Shown piece by piece: positions 62,684 through 64,000 of a stretch of DNA of 64,000 nucleotides. A program made the position numbers and the translations under genes. Below the pieces are notes generated by a model that saw nothing but the letters and a program-made list of their open reading frames with translations, ran no database searches and was not told where the DNA came from. Source of the stretch: Mesobacillus campisalis (lineage in GTDB: Bacteria; Bacillota; Bacilli; Bacillales; Cytobacillaceae); NCBI RefSeq assembly GCF_000986785.1, contig NZ_LAYY01000016.1, positions 1 to 64,000 on the forward strand. The letters are read 5' to 3'. Every line of letters begins with the position of its first letter. Position 1 is the first letter of the stretch.

Positions 62684-63547
62684 ATGAAAATTTTAGTTAC
62701 GGGAGCAACAGGCAAGCTTGGAACAAAAGTGGTGGAAGCATTACTGAAAACTGTCCCAGCAGAGCAATTAGCTGTCAGTGTTCGTAACCCAGAGAAGGCA
62801 GAGGCTATGAAGGATCGTGGAGTAGAAGTCCGTCAAGGAGATTTTGACCGTCCGGAAACATTGGAGACGGCTTTTGCAGGAATTGATCGACTTTTAATTA
62901 TTTCAGCAGACGGTGATAATGAAACAAGAATTCGCCAGCATGGCAATGCAGTGGCTGCCGCAGAACGTGCGGGAGTGAAATTTATTGCCTATACCAGTAT
63001 CGCAAACGCACAGGAAAGCAATAACTTCCTTGCGCCGACACATAAGGCAACAGAAGAAGCGATCCTTAAAACAGGCATACCTTATTCCTTCCTCCGCAAC
63101 AATTGGTACTTGGAGAATGAAGTCCCAAGTATTCAGGGGGTAATGGCAGGAGCACCGTGGGTGACTTCTGCAGGAGGTGGAAAGGTAGGCTGGGCCCAGC
63201 AGCAGGATTATGCAGATGCTGCTGCGGAAGTTCTATCCAGCAGCGGGCATGAAAACACAATTTACGAGCTATCTGGGAAGCTGTTGACCCAGGAGGAATT
63301 TGCATCCGTACTTGGAAATGTATTGGGCAAAGAAGTGCAAATACAACATGTCAACGACGCTGCTTACGCTGAAATTATGAAAGATGCCGGCCTGCCGGAT
63401 TTCCTCATTCCTATGCTTGTCGCCATCCAAAAAGACATTCGTGAAGGTACACTGGAAATCGAAAACAGTGATTTCGAGAAACTTCTTGGCCGTCCAGCTA
63501 CACCAATTAGTGAGGGATTGGCTCAAATTGTAAAAGCTATTTCTTAA
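62684..63547 (+). CDS. NmrA-like NAD(P)-binding reductase (QorB-type)
   Basis: 287 residues. NADP motif VTGATGKLGTKVVEALLK at 5-22, VSVRNPEKAEAM, and AYTSIANAQESNNFLAPTHK; no classical YxxxK pair, as in the NmrA/QorB atypical SDRs, which reduce quinones or sense NADP. GGAGG before ATG 62684. Under likely Rrf2 control, so induction by thiol- or quinone-stress is plausible. Confidence 0.87.
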   Translation: MKILVTGATGKLGTKVVEALLKTVPAEQLAVSVRNPEKAEAMKDRGVEVRQGDFDRPETLETAFAGIDRLLIISADGDNETRIRQHGNAVAAAERAGVKFIAYTSIANAQESNNFLAPTHKATEEAILKTGIPYSFLRNNWYLENEVPSIQGVMAGAPWVTSAGGGKVGWAQQQDYADAAAEVLSSSGHENTIYELSGKLLTQEEFASVLGNVLGKEVQIQHVNDAAYAEIMKDAGLPDFLIPMLVAIQKDIREGTLEIENSDFEKLLGRPATPISEGLAQIVKAIS

Positions 63548-63563
63548 AACAGTTCATTTTAAT

Positions 63564-63600
63564 AAAACCGGCTTTCTTTCATGAGAAGGCCGGTTTTATT
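63564..63600 (+). terminator. terminator of the reductase gene
   Basis: Arms AAAACCGGC (63564-63572) and GCCGGTTTT (63589-63597), followed by ATTT. Confidence 0.82.
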
Positions 63601-63611
63601 TAGAAAAAATA

Positions 63612-63850
63612 TTAAAGAATCCAAAGGGCAGTGTATTTCCGGGTCACTTCTGGCAAGGCATCGAGTCCTTTTATGCCGGGATCCAGGAGGCGGGTCCCGT
63701 CGGCAAATGTAAAATATCCACCTACAGTACCGCCCACAAGTGTCACGATGCCAGGATATCAATGGTGTCCGTCGCCACTGTTGTTTCCTTTTACCATGCG
63801 GATCGACAAAGGCCAACTTGGTGTTGAAAGTACCGGGAATTCTTAACAAA
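63612..63850 (-). pseudogene. decayed gene with internal stop and frameshift
   Basis: The minus strand reads MVKGNNSGDGHH, a TGA, then YPGIVTLVGGTVGGYFTFAD and GTRLLDPGIKGLDALPEVTR to a TAA at 63612. Upstream, another frame reads IPGTFNTKLAFVDPHGK. The pieces look like one protein broken by a stop (TGG to TGA) and a frameshift. I do not recognise the family. The last ~150 bases of the window show nothing else. Confidence 0.45.
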
Positions 63851-64000
63851 AATGAAAAGTCGGGAACTGAAAAAAATTTCCTTTTTGTTTCCTTTCTCGA
63901 CATAGCTGGTGCATCTATGGAATCACAAAAATAAGGCCGAAATTCCCTTGGCCAGTTTTAGGAAGCAGAACATTCGCCCCCTGATTTTATATTGTTAGCG

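Overview
The window looks like a stretch of a Bacillaceae chromosome (Mesobacillus/Neobacillus-like; species not determinable from this sequence alone). Signs of this are strong GGAGG ribosome-binding sites, ATG/GTG/TTG starts, an rRNA-tRNA cluster, an RsbR-type stressosome protein behind a sigma-B-like promoter, a sporulation-type sensor kinase, CotF-like spore coat genes beside adhB, htpX, yozE and Bacillus-type intergenic repeats.

Layout. 1-820: end of a 23S gene, 5S, and tRNA-Gly, tRNA-Ile, tRNA-Glu. 0.9-16.6 kb: housekeeping and stress genes (CynX-type MFS, RsbR paralogue, PAS histidine kinase, D-2-hydroxyacid dehydrogenase, HAD hydrolase, thioesterase, TetR/MFS efflux pair, CBS-ACT protein, htpX, DUF1836 protein, 5-oxoprolinase pxpBCA). 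17-34.2 kb: a carboxylate-catabolic island. It has an acyl-CoA dehydrogenase, a DUF3870 protein and a PAS-PAS sigma-54 activator. These are followed by a 13.4-kb operon (acyl-CoA dehydrogenase, SDR, fused TRAP permease and TAXI binding protein, CoA ligase, two 3-hydroxyacyl-CoA dehydrogenases, EtfBA, second acyl-CoA dehydrogenase, thiolase, enoyl-CoA hydratase). The operon starts at a textbook -24/-12 promoter with two GATTCA-N4-TGAATC dyads about 140-160 bp upstream of the inferred start site. 34.2-39.3 kb: yozE, then a large serine recombinase that cuts a small gene short, followed by a decayed zone of frameshifted small genes.

39.3-51.8 kb is the most unusual region. A soluble hybrid histidine kinase (PAS-HisKA-HATPase-REC) carries a whole sugar-binding-protein domain at its C-terminus. 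By hand alignment that domain is about 63% identical, without gaps over 333 residues, to the secreted lipoprotein binding protein encoded 7.6 kb downstream. With it lie a LytTR response regulator, a LacI regulator with two operator-like palindromes, a sugar ABC ATPase and permease, two Gfo/Idh/MocA dehydrogenases and two TIM-barrel isomerase-like enzymes. The four enzymes match the gene set of the levoglucosan pathway described in Bacillus smithii (lgdA, lgdB1, lgdB2, lgdC), so an anhydrosugar or 3-keto-glycoside substrate is proposed. The cell would then sense the same ligand outside (transport) and inside (kinase).

52-64 kb: a royal-jelly/yellow-family beta-propeller protein, an ArsR regulator with two luciferase-like monooxygenases, a HesB-like protein, an SDR lacking the usual Tyr/Lys pair, an ASCH protein, a divergent spore-coat cluster with adhB, a MEDS-domain protein, an Rrf2 regulator divergent from an NmrA-type reductase, and a decayed gene at the end.
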